NCBI RefSeq assembly: GCF_001746915.1
Contig: NZ_MJGC01000049.1
Coordinates: forward strand, 22,490 to 86,489
Origin: Desertifilum tharense IPPAS B-1220
GTDB taxonomy: Bacteria > Cyanobacteriota > Cyanobacteriia > Cyanobacteriales > Desertifilaceae
Reading direction: 5' to 3'
Length of the DNA stretch: 64,000 nucleotides
The notes below the pieces were generated by a model that was not told the origin of the DNA, searched no databases, and was given only the letters and a program-made list of their open reading frames with translations. Shown here piece after piece: positions 63,957 to 64,000 of the stretch. The translations under genes were made by a program, and so were the position numbers. Numbering within the stretch: position 1 is the stretch's first letter; each line of letters opens with the position of its first letter.

Positions 63957-64000
63957 ATGTCTAACAGTATTATTCAGATAGAAAACGTAGGAAAGAAATA
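63957..64000 (+). CDS. start of an ABC ATPase gene (cut by window end)
   Basis: The ATG at 63957 opens a frame beginning MSNSIIQIENVGKK that runs off the window. This is the usual N-terminus of a Wzt/TagH-type ABC ATPase, and it follows the matching permease gene, so the identification as its partner is inference from position. Only 14 complete codons are visible. The 185-bp gap before it is AT-rich and shows no clear signal. Confidence 0.55.
   Translation, partial: MSNSIIQIENVGKK

Overview
The window is chromosomal DNA from a cyanobacterium, most likely a filamentous non-marine one. The palindrome GCGATCGC (HIP1, over-represented in cyanobacteria) occurs throughout. The gene content is also cyanobacterial: ferredoxin-dependent nitrate and nitrite reductases with NtcA-type promoters, the myxoxanthophyll enzymes CruF and CruG, an AgrE/ArgZ-type arginine dihydrolase fusion, and several cyanobacteria-specific DUF families. 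Genes are dense and on both strands. I saw no rRNA, tRNA, prophage, complete insertion sequence or CRISPR array. The genus cannot be fixed from the sequence alone.

Region 1 (1-16.2 kb) is a complete nitrate-assimilation island. A leftward group nirB-ntcB-cnaT (HEAT-repeat partner of nitrite reductase, LysR activator, phosphoribosyltransferase-like regulator) diverges from a rightward group nirA-nrtABCD-narB, followed by a PsiE-like membrane gene and narM. The 592-bp divergent region holds two perfect GTA-N8-TAC NtcA boxes. Each lies exactly 22 bp from a TAN3T -10 box, one pointing each way. A pair of identical CATGCAAA repeats 22 bp apart, candidate NtcB sites, lies upstream of the nirA box.

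Region 2 (16.2-30.7 kb) is mixed: a PAS-PAS-GAF-GGDEF diguanylate cyclase, a DJ-1/PfpI protein, an FAD oxidoreductase with a Rieske domain, a double-domain pterin synthase in which one half lacks the catalytic Cys, a TacA-like antitoxin remnant, an unidentified AT-rich two-domain protein, a Uma2/DUF4336 pair, a glutathionyl-hydroquinone reductase, the AgrE arginine-to-proline enzyme and three tandem Uma2 genes with coiled-coil minisatellite tails.

Region 3 (30.8-46.4 kb) carries an SPFH-GYF_2 protein with a zinc-ribbon membrane protein, two hybrid histidine kinases followed by cysC, an RNase HI with an extra C-terminal domain, a ZIP metal transporter, cruF-cruG, a CofE-like protein, a GNAT protein and ruvX. 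Short G-rich tandem repeats of one family occupy intergenic gaps at about 32.2, 40.55, 40.85 and 59.2 kb.

Region 4 (46.4-64 kb) is mostly housekeeping: DUF3727, mltG, a YqeG phosphatase, proB, a RodZ-like protein, a rhomboid protease, an ABC ATPase, scpB, DUF760, an HhoA-type protease, gpmI, secG and a metalloprotease. After a large repeat block comes a leftward pair, an aldehyde dehydrogenase followed by an acetolactate-synthase-like enzyme, best read as succinic semialdehyde dehydrogenase and 2-oxoglutarate decarboxylase, which close the cyanobacterial TCA cycle. The window ends in a polysaccharide-export ABC permease and the first codons of its probable ATPase.

Several genes bear on carbon/nitrogen balance. 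2-Oxoglutarate activates NtcA, which should drive the nir promoters at 5.2-5.6 kb. The enzymes at 59.5-62.6 kb would consume it, and AgrE and ProB handle arginine and proline nitrogen. Nothing here looks like a wholly new multi-gene system. The items most worth checking are the mirrored NtcA promoters with a third box at ntcB, the SPFH-GYF/zinc-ribbon pair, the orphan gene at 22.2 kb, the structured 735-bp gap at 46.4-47.1 kb and the Uma2 array.
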